Positions 1-7,500 of a DNA stretch of 15,477 nucleotides are shown piece by piece (position 1 is the stretch's first letter; every line of letters begins with the position of its first letter). Both the position numbers and the translations under genes were made by a program. The notes under the pieces were generated by a model, which saw nothing but the letters and a program-made list of their open reading frames with translations, was not told the DNA's origin and ran no database searches. The DNA is from Gammaproteobacteria bacterium (GTDB lineage Bacteria; Pseudomonadota; Gammaproteobacteria; Chromatiales; Sedimenticolaceae), in NCBI GenBank assembly GCA_020445165.1, contig JAGRHE010000047.1, positions 1 through 15,477 on the forward strand, in the 5' to 3' direction.

Positions 1-1724
1 CAGACATCGTTGATCACCCATTCTTCGAGCTCGGTGATCAGGCCGACTTCCTCGGCGATGCGCACGAACTGGTCGGGCGGGATAGGACCTCGCTGGGCAT
101 GTTCCCAGCGCAGCAGCGCTTCCATCGAAACCGGTTTGCCGGATACGCAATCCACAATCGGCTGGTAATACATATGCAACTGGCCGAGGCGGATCGCCTC
201 GCGCAACTCGGATTCGACCAGGATGCGCTGGTCCATCTGAGCCTGGGTTTCCTGGTCCCAGAAACAATAGCGCCCCTTGCCCGAGGCCTTGGCCAGGTAC
301 ATCGCCATGTCGGCCTTGCGCATAGCATCGTCGAACGTGGTTGCCTGTTGCGGCATCACGCATACCCCGACGCTGGCACCGATGTAGAGATCCTGGTTCT
401 TGATCCGGAACGGCCGGGTAATCGAGTCGATGATGCGCTTGGCGATGTCGCCGACCATGGCATCGTCCTGAAGGTCGAACAGCGCGACCGCGAACTCGTC
501 ACCGCCCTGGCGCGATGCCAGGTCACCGCGCCGGATCTCCCTGCCCAGGCGTTCGGCGACCCTGACCAACAGCTCGTCGCCGGACAGGTGGCCGAGCGAA
601 TCGTTGACGAACTTGAAGCGATCGAGATCGAGAAACAGCAGGGCATGTTTCTGTTCGAGCCGTTCTTCGGATGCGATGGTCTTTTCCACCTTCTCCTTGA
701 ACAGGCGCCTGTTCGGCAGGCCGGTCAGCGGATCGAAATAGGCGAGCTGCTGCAGCTTCTCCTCGACCTCCTTGAGCTTGGTGATGTCGGAGAAGATCCC
801 GACATAATGAGTCAGGTCACCCTGGTCACTGCGTACCGCGCTGAAATTGATCCAGACCACGCGGTGATCGTCATCGGCCAGCGAGGTCCTGAGTTCGCCC
901 CACCATTCGCCATCGGCGGTGAGCTTGGCGACGAAGTTGCTGTTGAACGACGAGCACTGCTGCGTGTTCGACAGATCCGGCAGCGAGTGGCCGAGTACAT
1001 CCGAGATATCGAGCTTGAGCAGATCGCACAGTGCGCGGTTGGCATCCATGACGCGCAGCTGGCCATCGGTCACCATGATGCCCTGGGTCGAGACATCGAA
1101 TACCCGGCGCGAGAGTTCCAGCCGCTCTTCTGTGGCCTTGCGCGCCGTGATGTCACGAAACGACCAGACCCGACCGACTGTCTCGCCCTGCATCACCTGC
1201 GGCCGTGTGAAACGCTCCAGAACGCGACCATCGATGAGCTCGATCGTATCGACCGAATCGTCATGCGGGTCGTCGTACAGCTCGTCTACGCGGCGGCGAA
1301 ACGCTTCCGGGTCTGCGACCTGCGAGATGGCCGAGGCAAGCAGCTCGGCATCGTCGCCGGTATCCAGCACGCTGCGCGGGATGTTCCAGAGGTCGACGAA
1401 GACCTTGTTGAACTTGACCACGCTGCCGTCGCTGGCCACCACCAGTATGCCTTCCTCCGTGGCATCGAAGGTCGTGTCGAGCAGAGACAGCGTCCGCTCC
1501 AGATCATTCTTTGCTGCCCGGTTGATCTGCAGCTGCTGTTCGAGCACGTCATAACGTTCGTTCAGTTCCTGTGAACTCAGCTCGAGTGACTGCTCGATCA
1601 ACTGCCGATCCTGGTCGGCCTGCTGGTATGTCTGGTCGATTGCGGCAAACAGCCGCGCCATCTCCTCCGGCACTTCGTCGGCACTGAAATAGCGACGAAT
1701 CTGGCGCTGCAGAAGCGGGTGCAT
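1..1724 (-). CDS. PAS-PAS-GGDEF-EAL cyclic-di-GMP enzyme (3' part beyond window)
   Basis: A cyclic-di-GMP turnover protein; 574 codons lie in the window and the C-terminus is cut off by the left edge. It starts MHPLLQRQIRRYF, followed by a helical, probably coiled-coil segment (about 1-80), two PAS domains (about 77-190 and 203-318, each ending in a DIT-type linker), GGDEF (about 325-490) and the start of EAL (from about 505). The GGDEF active site is intact (407-411) with an RxxD product-inhibition site at 398-401, exactly five residues upstream. The EAL signature is present (535-537), as is the YYQP segment, but the remaining metal ligands lie outside the window. Diguanylate cyclase activity is therefore likely, while phosphodiesterase activity cannot be judged. 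The ATG lies 2 bases after the stop of the FIST gene, implying translational coupling. No membrane segment is visible, so it is probably cytoplasmic and takes its signal from the FIST protein and the PAS domains. Confidence 0.93.
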   Translation of the reverse strand, partial: MHPLLQRQIRRYFSADEVPEEMARLFAAIDQTYQQADQDRQLIEQSLELSSQELNERYDVLEQQLQINRAAKNDLERTLSLLDTTFDATEEGILVVASDGSVVKFNKVFVDLWNIPRSVLDTGDDAELLASAISQVADPEAFRRRVDELYDDPHDDSVDTIELIDGRVLERFTRPQVMQGETVGRVWSFRDITARKATEERLELSRRVFDVSTQGIMVTDGQLRVMDANRALCDLLKLDISDVLGHSLPDLSNTQQCSSFNSNFVAKLTADGEWWGELRTSLADDDHRVVWINFSAVRSDQGDLTHYVGIFSDITKLKEVEEKLQQLAYFDPLTGLPNRRLFKEKVEKTIASEERLEQKHALLFLDLDRFKFVNDSLGHLSGDELLVRVAERLGREIRRGDLASRQGGDEFAVALFDLQDDAMVGDIAKRIIDSITRPFRIKNQDLYIGASVGVCVMPQQATTFDDAMRKADMAMYLAKASGKGRYCFWDQETQAQMDQRILVESELREAIRLGQLHMYYQPIVDCVSGKPVSMEALLRWEHAQRGPIPPDQFVRIAEEVGLITELEEWVINDV

Positions 1725-1726
1725 GT

Positions 1727-2863
1727 TCAGACTTCGGCGAATGTCGTGACAGTCATGGTCTGGTTGTGCAGTTCACAGCGCCCCTGGACGACAGGTGACA
1801 GCTCCCCATACGAATAGAACCCGATCATGCGCGCATCCGGTCCGAGCACCTCGCGCACGGCCTCGACCTCTTCTTCGATACGGTCACCGAGCACCATCTT
1901 GCGCCCGACGCAACTGATCAGCAGCGCCACCTCGGCCGGCTGCTGGAGCCGGTCCATGGTCTGCTGCGCGGCACCGTAGGCACCGTCGACCAGGCGGTCG
2001 AAATTGGCCTTCATCAAGCGCGCACGAGAGCCTTCGGGCAGTGAGCCGGCAAAGGTGAGACTCTGTGCCTCTTCATCGACCGCCAGCAGCGTCCGCACCA
2101 GTTCATTGCCATCCTGCTCGGCCTCGAGACTGAGCGGAAACAGCAGGCCACTGGCCGGAAGATCCTTCGCGTAATCACCGAGATAGCGCTTGTACAGCGA
2201 CAGCGCAGACTGGTTGTCGAGTTCGTACAGCACATTGCCCTCGGACCGCGTCACCTTGCGCATTGGCCCGAAGCTGTCCCAGCCACCCAGGGATCCGTGC
2301 CCGAGACGGATGTGATCACCGTAGAATCCGACTGCGATCATGGCGTCGTGCACGATCTCGTCGTTGAAGAACACCGCGGTCTGCGCGAAACGATCACCGT
2401 CCCCTGCCAATCCACCTGTCACCAGCACATCGGGTGGGAGCACACCCTGGATCGTCGCTGCCAGGTCGGAGCCGTTGATCGCCAGCCCGTCGGCAAGGAC
2501 CATCACGTAGCGCAGCCCCTCGGACTGCAGTTGCCTGCCCAGCCGGGTCACCGCCTCGGCCGTGTCCTGGCCCTGCAGCCTGACCAGCTCGGCGCGCAGT
2601 TCGGTCGACGCGAATTGCAACGCGATGCCAACGATGCCGGCATCCGGCACCTGGGTGTCCCGGATTTCACCGGCACTGCTGCACCCGACCACGAGGGCAT
2701 TCGGATAGGCGGCACTGATCGCCGCAATCGGTTTTGCCCACTGCGAAGCCACGTCACCGGAGGCGAACAGCAGAACCAATCCGGCTGAATCAGCCAAAGG
2801 CAATGATTGCGGTACGAAGCCCGCATCGACTGACCAGGAAAAGGTGTCGCTTTTTATTGCCAT
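1727..2863 (-). CDS. FIST-domain sensory protein (NosP-like candidate)
   Basis: A soluble FIST (FIST_N plus FIST_C) sensor of 378 residues, a usual length for the family. FIST_N spans roughly 28-220 and FIST_C roughly 221-360. Supporting motifs are VVGCSSAGEI (58-67), TGGLAGDG (149-156), HGSLGGWDSFGP (189-200) followed by the NVLYELD stretch, SCVGRKMVLG (317-326) and GFYSYGE (348-354) near the end. I chose the ATG at 2863 because a GGGGA sits about 7 bases upstream and the FIST homology starts soon after. The frame is open back to 3001, but that extension is Arg/Cys-rich and does not look like protein. The gene is coupled to the downstream GGDEF-EAL gene. FIST proteins are ligand sensors, and those called NosP bind haem and nitric oxide and sit next to kinases or cyclic-di-GMP enzymes. 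The NosP identity here is inferred from context and not shown by a residue. No TM or signal peptide is visible. Confidence 0.88.
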   Translation of the reverse strand: MAIKSDTFSWSVDAGFVPQSLPLADSAGLVLLFASGDVASQWAKPIAAISAAYPNALVVGCSSAGEIRDTQVPDAGIVGIALQFASTELRAELVRLQGQDTAEAVTRLGRQLQSEGLRYVMVLADGLAINGSDLAATIQGVLPPDVLVTGGLAGDGDRFAQTAVFFNDEIVHDAMIAVGFYGDHIRLGHGSLGGWDSFGPMRKVTRSEGNVLYELDNQSALSLYKRYLGDYAKDLPASGLLFPLSLEAEQDGNELVRTLLAVDEEAQSLTFAGSLPEGSRARLMKANFDRLVDGAYGAAQQTMDRLQQPAEVALLISCVGRKMVLGDRIEEEVEAVREVLGPDARMIGFYSYGELSPVVQGRCELHNQTMTVTTFAEV

Positions 2864-3067
2864 GCAGGAGTCCCCAAGGCCAATGAACCTGGCGTCGATG
2901 AATCGTGCCTTCTTCCGGGCACCGGGCAGCATTCGCCGGGCCGGATACGCCGCCAGCAAACACCTTGTTGAGACAAGGCAGCGGCAGAAAAGCGGATTCA
3001 TTGACCGGTCTCCAAGACGCAGACGGCATCCGGCGATTCGCGGTCAAAGGCTGGGGAGATACGGAAA

Positions 3068-3141
3068 TGGAGCGGGTGAAGGGAATCGAACCCTCACTAA
3101 GAGCTTGGGAAGCTCCCGTTCTACCATTGAACTACACCCGC
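3068..3141 (-). tRNA. tRNA-Gly (anticodon CCC)
   Basis: A complete cloverleaf is readable on the minus strand. The acceptor arm GCGGGTG (5') pairs with CACCCGC (3'), followed by the discriminator T and an encoded CCA (3070-3068). The T arm carries GGTTCGATTCC. The anticodon arm is GAGC-TTCCCAA-GCTC (closed by a G-T pair), which places CCC at positions 34-36. It therefore reads GGG codons, not GGA, and the whole gene closely resembles E. coli glyU. It stands alone between the acyl-CoA synthetase and the FIST gene, with its own plausible promoter just upstream. Confidence 0.96.
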
Positions 3142-3150
3142 GACAGCGCG

Positions 3151-3180
3151 ATTCTAGTTAACCGGCAGGCAATGACACAA
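3151..3180 (-). promoter_or_regulatory. Candidate sigma-70 promoter for tRNA-Gly
   Basis: On the minus strand a TTGTGT (3180-3175) and a TAGAAT (3156-3151, five of six consensus bases) are separated by 18 bases. The expected start would lie about 3 bases before the mature tRNA 5' end. It sits entirely within the 47-base gap after the acyl-CoA synthetase stop, so the tRNA need not rely on read-through. The -35 match is only moderate. Confidence 0.45.
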
Positions 3181-3188
3181 CCGTCGGT

Positions 3189-5021
3189 TCAGCTCGCCGG
3201 GCCGCCACTGTACATGGCAGCCACGTCCTCGCCGTAGCGTTCGAGCACCTTGTTGCGCTTGACCTTCAGGGTTGGTGTGACCAGGCCGTCTTCGACGGTC
3301 CAGGGTTCCAGTGACAGGTGGACCTGGCGGATCTTGGCATAACCCGGAAAATCCTTGAGTGCGGCCTTCACCCGGCGTGCCACGGCGCTCTGCACCTTGG
3401 CACTGCGCAGGCTCTCTGCCGCCATCGGGTCGAGACCCTGTTCCTGGGCGAAGGCATTCCAGTGCTCGCCATCGAGCACCAGCAGGGCGGTCAGATACGG
3501 GCGCCCTTCACCGATCACCATCGCCTGCTCGATCAGAGGATCGAGCGAAATCGCCGACTCCATATCACCCGGCGGAATCTTCTCGCCGTTGGAGAGCACC
3601 AGGATGTCCTTGATGCGCCCGGTGATATAGATGTGATTGCTGTCGTCGATCCGAGCCTGGTCGCCGGTATGCAGCCAGCCATCCGGGTCGATGACCTGCG
3701 CCGTGGCGGCATGGTTGTTCCAATAGCCGAGCATCACGCCCGGCCCCTTGACCAGCAACTCGCTGTTCTCACCAATCTTCACCTGCACGCCGCGAATGGG
3801 CACACCGACACTGCTCGGGATGTTGTCTTCGAGCGGATTGGCGCTGACGATCGGCGCGGTCTCGGTCAGACCATAGCCCTGCACGATCGGCACACCGAGG
3901 CCGATGAACACGCGCGCGATCTCTTCGTTCAGCGCGGCACCGCCACTGATCGCTGCACGCAACCTGCCACCGAGCTTGGCCGCGACCTTGCTCGCGACCA
4001 GCCGGTTGAGCAGCGGCCAGAGCAGGATCGATGGCGACCAGGAGGCGCGCCCCTGCTGGTGCAGGAAGCGCCGCCAGCCGACCCGCACGGTGAGATCGAA
4101 CAGCTTCTTCGCCATGCCACCCTTGGCATTCATCTGGTCGGAGATGCGCCCGTAGACACGCTCGAAGATGCGCGGTACCGCCACGAGCACGCTCGGCTGA
4201 ACCTCGACCAGGTCGGCAGCGAGCTGGCCAACCGAACGCGCATACGCCACGCACGAACCGGTCATCACCGGCAGGTAATAACCGACCGTGCGCTCGAGCG
4301 TGTGCGACAGCGGCAGAAACGACAGGAAGATGTCTTCCTGGTAACAATCGAGCAGGGTCACACCGCCGTGCGCGACCGACAGCATGTTGTGATGGCTGAG
4401 CATGACCCCCTTGGGCCGTCCGGTGGTGCCCGAGGTGTACACGATCGACGCCAGGGACTTGGCGTCGGCACCCGTGCGCCGAACCAGTTCACCGGCCTTG
4501 GCGGGCAGCCAGTCGTCGACGATGCGCACGCGCTCGTCCTCGGCGGCCAGGGCACGCGCCGCATCACTGTCTTCGAGCAGCAGCACCCGGGTCAGTGGAC
4601 CCTCTTCGGCCACCACCTCGGCCAGGCGCCGCCAGCGACCGGCATCCTGCACCAGCAGGATGTTCACGTCGGCCTCCTTGAGGATGTAGGCGATGTTGTC
4701 CGGACGGTCGTCGGTGTAGAGCGGCACGGTGACCAGGCCCAGGCTCATGGCTGCCTGGTCGAACATGACCCACTCCGGGCAGTTGCGCAGCTGGATCGCA
4801 ACCCGGCCGCCGCGCGGTGCATTCTCGGCCCGCATCGCCGCCTGCCAACGAGCCGTCGCATGCGCGATCTCGGCCCAGCTGTAGCTGCGCCAGCGCTTCT
4901 CGTCCTTGTCGTGGAACCGGTATGCCTCGCGATCGGGACTGCGCTTTGCGCGGCAGGCGAACAAACCGTCGAGCGTGACTGCCTCGTCGAGCGAAATCAG
5001 GTTCTCGTGGTACGCCGCCAA
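3189..5021 (-). CDS. Long-chain fatty acid--CoA ligase (AMP-forming)
   Basis: Activates fatty acids to acyl-CoA through an acyl-adenylate; it belongs to the ANL adenylate-forming superfamily and is most like the FadD15-type bacterial long-chain synthetases. At 610 residues it is full length. The AMP-binding P-loop YTSGTTGRPKG is at 195-205, QGYGLTET (A5) at 381-388, HTGD (A7) at 451-454, and a GRIKD hinge (A8) at 468-472. The C-terminal subdomain contains NGEKIPP (478-484) and ends with a Lys-rich TLKVKR stretch typical of the family. The start is a TTG at 5021: AGAGGA lies about 7 bases upstream, no ATG or GTG is in frame nearby, and the N-terminus aligns with the family. It is monocistronic and divergent from thiS. 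Chain-length preference cannot be told from the sequence. No signal peptide is visible; such enzymes act in the cytoplasm or peripherally on the inner membrane. Confidence 0.93.
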   Translation of the reverse strand: MAAYHENLISLDEAVTLDGLFACRAKRSPDREAYRFHDKDEKRWRSYSWAEIAHATARWQAAMRAENAPRGGRVAIQLRNCPEWVMFDQAAMSLGLVTVPLYTDDRPDNIAYILKEADVNILLVQDAGRWRRLAEVVAEEGPLTRVLLLEDSDAARALAAEDERVRIVDDWLPAKAGELVRRTGADAKSLASIVYTSGTTGRPKGVMLSHHNMLSVAHGGVTLLDCYQEDIFLSFLPLSHTLERTVGYYLPVMTGSCVAYARSVGQLAADLVEVQPSVLVAVPRIFERVYGRISDQMNAKGGMAKKLFDLTVRVGWRRFLHQQGRASWSPSILLWPLLNRLVASKVAAKLGGRLRAAISGGAALNEEIARVFIGLGVPIVQGYGLTETAPIVSANPLEDNIPSSVGVPIRGVQVKIGENSELLVKGPGVMLGYWNNHAATAQVIDPDGWLHTGDQARIDDSNHIYITGRIKDILVLSNGEKIPPGDMESAISLDPLIEQAMVIGEGRPYLTALLVLDGEHWNAFAQEQGLDPMAAESLRSAKVQSAVARRVKAALKDFPGYAKIRQVHLSLEPWTVEDGLVTPTLKVKRNKVLERYGEDVAAMYSGGPAS

Positions 5022-5079
5022 GGAGTCATCCTCTTTGCAGATTGCCGATATCCCGGTCGCTTTACGCCGGGTAGACGAA

Positions 5080-5109
5080 TGAAAAGGTGCCGGCAGTTTA
5101 GTGTAAAAT
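5080..5109 (+). promoter_or_regulatory. Weak candidate promoter for the thiS operon in the divergent gap
   Basis: The 123-base gap between the acyl-CoA synthetase and thiS must hold both divergent promoters. On the plus strand TAAAAT (5104-5109) is a reasonable -10, with only a poor -35 (TGAAAA at 5080-5085, 18 bases away). On the minus strand the overlapping TACACT is an equally modest -10 for the ligase gene, so the two could compete. No thiamine pyrophosphate riboswitch core is visible here. Confidence 0.28.
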
Positions 5110-5144
5110 CCGCTGGTATTTCATCACCATGACAGCCGGATACT

Positions 5145-5345
5145 ATGCGCATAGTGCTCAACGGCGAGGCTCGCGAGGTGGCCGACGGCACCACGCTGGC
5201 CGGTCTTCTCGCCTCGCTCGACCTGGCCGGCAAAAGGTTTGCCGTCGAGATCAACGAGGAGCTCGTGCCACGCAGCGAGCACCCGGCATACCGCCTGCAA
5301 GACGCCGACCAGGTCGAGATCGTCCAGGCGATCGGCGGCGGCTGA
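5145..5345 (+). CDS. thiS: Sulfur carrier protein ThiS
   Basis: A 66-residue ubiquitin-fold sulfur carrier for making the thiazole ring of thiamine. ThiF adenylates its C-terminal glycine, the thiocarboxylate then forms, and ThiG takes the sulfur. The protein shows the family pattern: MRIVLNGE start, [19 protein letters not shown] and the essential terminal GG within IGGG. The length is normal. The ATG at 5145 has only a weak GGA about 5 bases upstream, and an out-of-frame ATG at 5129 is not used by any family-like sequence. The gene leads a plus-strand run with thiG 43 bases downstream. ThiF, ThiH or ThiO and ThiE are not in the window. Confidence 0.95.
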   Translation: MRIVLNGEAREVADGTTLAGLLASLDLAGKRFAVEINEELVPRSEHPAYRLQDADQVEIVQAIGGG

Positions 5346-5388
5346 GCCCCACTTCTTCGTTCCACTGACCACCGGAAACCCGTTCACG

Positions 5389-6183
5389 ATGTCCAACCCT
5401 GCCAACGACCCGCTGGTGATCGCCGGCCGAACCTTCACCTCACGCCTGCTGGTCGGCACCGGCAAGTACCGCGACATGGAAGAGACACGCGCTGCGATCG
5501 ATGCCAGCGGCGCCGAGATCGTCACGATCGCGGTGCGCCGCACCAACATCGGCCAGAATGCCGACGAGCCGAACATCCTCGACATACTGCCACCAAGCGA
5601 ATTCACCTACCTGCCGAATACGGCCGGCTGCTACGACGTGAAGACCGCAGTGCGCACCTGCAAACTGGCGCGCGAGCTGCTCGACGGCCATGACCTGGTC
5701 AAGCTCGAGGTGCTCGGCGACGAGAAGACCCTGTTCCCGGACGTGATCGCCACGCTGAAGGCCGCCGAGGAGCTGATCGCCGACGGCTTCAGGATCATGG
5801 TCTACACCAATGACGACCCGATCGTCGCACGCGAACTCGAAGCCATGGGCTGCGTCGCGGTGATGCCACTGGCGGCACCAATCGGCTCCGGCCTGGGGAT
5901 CCGCAACAAGCTCAATATCCGCACCATCGTCGAGAATGCCAAGGTGCCGGTGCTGGTCGACGCCGGGGTCGGCACCGCATCGGATGCCGCGATCGCCATG
6001 GAGCTCGGCTGCGATGGCGTACTGATGAATACCGCGATCGCCGGTGCACAGAAGCCCGTGTTGATGGCCAGCGCGATGCGCAAGGCGATCGAGGCCGGGC
6101 GTGAGGCCTATCTGGCCGGGCGTATGCCGGCCAGGCGCTTTGCCAGTGCATCGTCGCCGCTCGACGGCCTGTTCTTCGACTGA
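5389..6183 (+). CDS. thiG: Thiazole synthase ThiG
   Basis: Condenses 1-deoxyxylulose 5-phosphate, dehydroglycine and ThiS thiocarboxylate into the thiazole phosphate of thiamine. The 264-residue TIM-barrel protein is full length. [12 protein letters not shown] (16-27) is the family start, and NTAGCYDV (77-84) is conserved. K105, in [11 protein letters not shown], is the expected Schiff-base lysine for deoxyxylulose phosphate. [11 protein letters not shown] and [12 protein letters not shown] form the phosphate-binding end of the barrel. The ATG at 5389 gives the normal N-terminus; the open frame extends upstream over thiS and that part is not real. The start has a weak ribosome site (GGAAA about 10 bases upstream). 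It follows thiS and precedes trmB by 22 bases, an order common in gammaproteobacteria. Confidence 0.96.
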   Translation: MSNPANDPLVIAGRTFTSRLLVGTGKYRDMEETRAAIDASGAEIVTIAVRRTNIGQNADEPNILDILPPSEFTYLPNTAGCYDVKTAVRTCKLARELLDGHDLVKLEVLGDEKTLFPDVIATLKAAEELIADGFRIMVYTNDDPIVARELEAMGCVAVMPLAAPIGSGLGIRNKLNIRTIVENAKVPVLVDAGVGTASDAAIAMELGCDGVLMNTAIAGAQKPVLMASAMRKAIEAGREAYLAGRMPARRFASASSPLDGLFFD

Positions 6184-6205
6184 TCAAGCTGCACCGAGCG
6201 GCCGC

Positions 6206-6901
6206 ATGATCGAGAAACCCGAGCGCCCGCAGCGCGCGATCCGCAGCTTCGTGCTGCGCGAAGGCCGCCTGACACCCGGCCAGCAGCGTGCATTCGACAC
6301 GCTTTGGCCGCGCTGGGGCCTGGACTACCGCACAACGCCGATCGACCCGGCCGCGGTGTTCGGTATCCCGCAGCCACTGTACGTCGAGATCGGTTTCGGC
6401 AACGGCGAGAGCCTGGCCGAAATGGCGCGCCAGCATCCCGAGCGCAATTACCTGGGCATCGAGGTGCACCGCCCCGGTGTCGGCCACCTGCTGCTGAAAC
6501 TCGACGAGTACGGCTGCGAGAATGTGCGTGTGATGCGCCACGACGCGGTCGAGGTGCTGCGCGACATGCTCGCGCCGGCCAGCGTGCACGGTGTCTACCT
6601 GTTCTTCCCCGACCCCTGGCACAAGAAGCGTCACCACAAGCGGCGGATCCTGTCTGCGGCCTTCGTCGACCAGCTGGCGCGGATCATCGAACCGGGCGGT
6701 TTTTTCCATGCCGCAACCGACTGGCAGGACTATGCCGAACAGATGATGAGCGTGTTGAGCGCGTCTGCGGCGTTCCGCAACCGGGCCGGATTGCGGCGCT
6801 ACATGGCCCGCCCCGACGAGCGTCCGCTGACCAAGTTCGAACGTCGCGGACAACGCCTCGGGCACGGCGTCTGGGACCTGGTCTTCGACCGCCCGGCATG
6901 A
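6206..6901 (+). CDS. trmB: tRNA (guanine-N7-)-methyltransferase
   Basis: Makes m7G46 in the variable loop of tRNA using S-adenosylmethionine. The 231-residue class I methyltransferase has the SAM motif EIGFGNGESL (61-70), the LGIEVHRPG segment (83-91), the family hallmark FFPDPWHKKRHHKRR (133-147) and the C-terminal TKFERRGQRLGH signature (209-220), where the Thr-Lys-Phe-Glu residues help bind tRNA. The ATG at 6206 gives the family-typical N-terminus before RSFVLREGR; the upstream extension of the frame overlaps thiG and is not coding. It is 22 bases after thiG, and its stop overlaps the next start in an ATGA, so it is probably cotranscribed with fetA and fetB. Confidence 0.95.
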   Translation: MIEKPERPQRAIRSFVLREGRLTPGQQRAFDTLWPRWGLDYRTTPIDPAAVFGIPQPLYVEIGFGNGESLAEMARQHPERNYLGIEVHRPGVGHLLLKLDEYGCENVRVMRHDAVEVLRDMLAPASVHGVYLFFPDPWHKKRHHKRRILSAAFVDQLARIIEPGGFFHAATDWQDYAEQMMSVLSASAAFRNRAGLRRYMARPDERPLTKFERRGQRLGHGVWDLVFDRPA

Positions 6902-7500
6902 CACGCCTGCGGGTCGAGCACCTGACCGGCCCGGGTGTCCACGACGTGACGCTGCTCGCCGGCAATGGCGAATGCATCGCCATTCACGGTCCGTCAGGCA
7001 GCGGCAAGTCACTGTTGCTGCGCGCAATCGCCGATCTCGACGAGGCGAGCGGCGAGGTCTGGCTCGACGACCAGCCGCGCAGCACCTTCAGCGGTCCTGA
7101 CTGGCGTCGGCAGGTAAGCTACCTCGCCGCCGAAAGCCATTGGTGGAATGACCTGGTCGGTCCGCATGCCGACGACTGGCGCAGCGGGCACCTGGCCACC
7201 TTGGGCTTCAGCGACGACGTGCTCAGCTGGGAGGTGCAGCGGCTGTCCAGCGGCGAACGCCAGCGCCTCGCGCTCGCACGGGCGCTAGCGCATTCACCGC
7301 GGGCGCTGTTGCTGGACGAGCCGACCGCCAACCTGGACGGAACCAACGCCGCCCGCGTCGAGACGCTGCTCGACAAATGGCGCACAGAAACTGGCGGCTG
7401 CATCCTGTGGGTCAGCCACGATCCGGCCCAGCGCCGGCGCATCGCCACGCAGCAATACACGATGCGCGCCGGCACGCTGGTAAAAAGCGATGCAGAATAG
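6898..7500 (+). CDS. fetA: FetA-type ABC transporter ATP-binding protein
   Basis: The nucleotide-binding subunit of a FetAB (YbbLM) transporter, which in E. coli is linked to iron export and peroxide resistance. At 200 residues it is slightly short. It has Walker A GPSGSGKS (31-38), the LSSGERQ signature (116-122), Walker B ALLLDEP (136-142) and switch His174 in WVSHD. In the Q-loop region the usual glutamine is missing: residues 76-86 read LAAESHWWNDL, where E. coli FetA has a Gln in an AQTPTLF context, so Ala or Glu takes its place. The assignment rests on the motifs plus the adjacent permease. The start ATG overlaps the trmB stop (ATGA), and the 3' end overlaps fetB by 11 bases, implying tight translational coupling of ATPase and permease. 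The substrate metal is not shown by the sequence. Confidence 0.88.
   Translation: MTRLRVEHLTGPGVHDVTLLAGNGECIAIHGPSGSGKSLLLRAIADLDEASGEVWLDDQPRSTFSGPDWRRQVSYLAAESHWWNDLVGPHADDWRSGHLATLGFSDDVLSWEVQRLSSGERQRLALARALAHSPRALLLDEPTANLDGTNAARVETLLDKWRTETGGCILWVSHDPAQRRRIATQQYTMRAGTLVKSDAE

Noticed and set aside
99..1574. Long plus-strand open frame of 491 codons opposite the GGDEF-EAL gene
   Set aside because: The minus strand encodes intact PAS, GGDEF and EAL motifs; the plus-strand product has no recognisable domain and is a GC-rich antisense shadow.
2963..2978. Hairpin CCTTGT-tgag-ACAAGG downstream of the tRNA as its terminator
   Set aside because: Only six pairs, AT-rich, with no T-run (TGTTTG on the minus strand), and about 90 bases beyond the tRNA.
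2864..3001. N-terminal extension of the FIST gene to an ATG at 3001
   Set aside because: The added 46 residues are Arg/Cys-rich without family likeness, and the ATG at 2863 has a well-placed GGGGA. The 204-base gap 2864-3067 holds no gene I can support.
3068..3141. tRNA-Gly as an integration (att) site
   Set aside because: No integrase gene and no repeated copy of the tRNA 3' end are visible in the window.
5022..5144. Thiamine pyrophosphate riboswitch ahead of thiS
   Set aside because: The conserved CUGAGA and ACCUGA-type core sequences of the THI element are not present in this 123-base gap.
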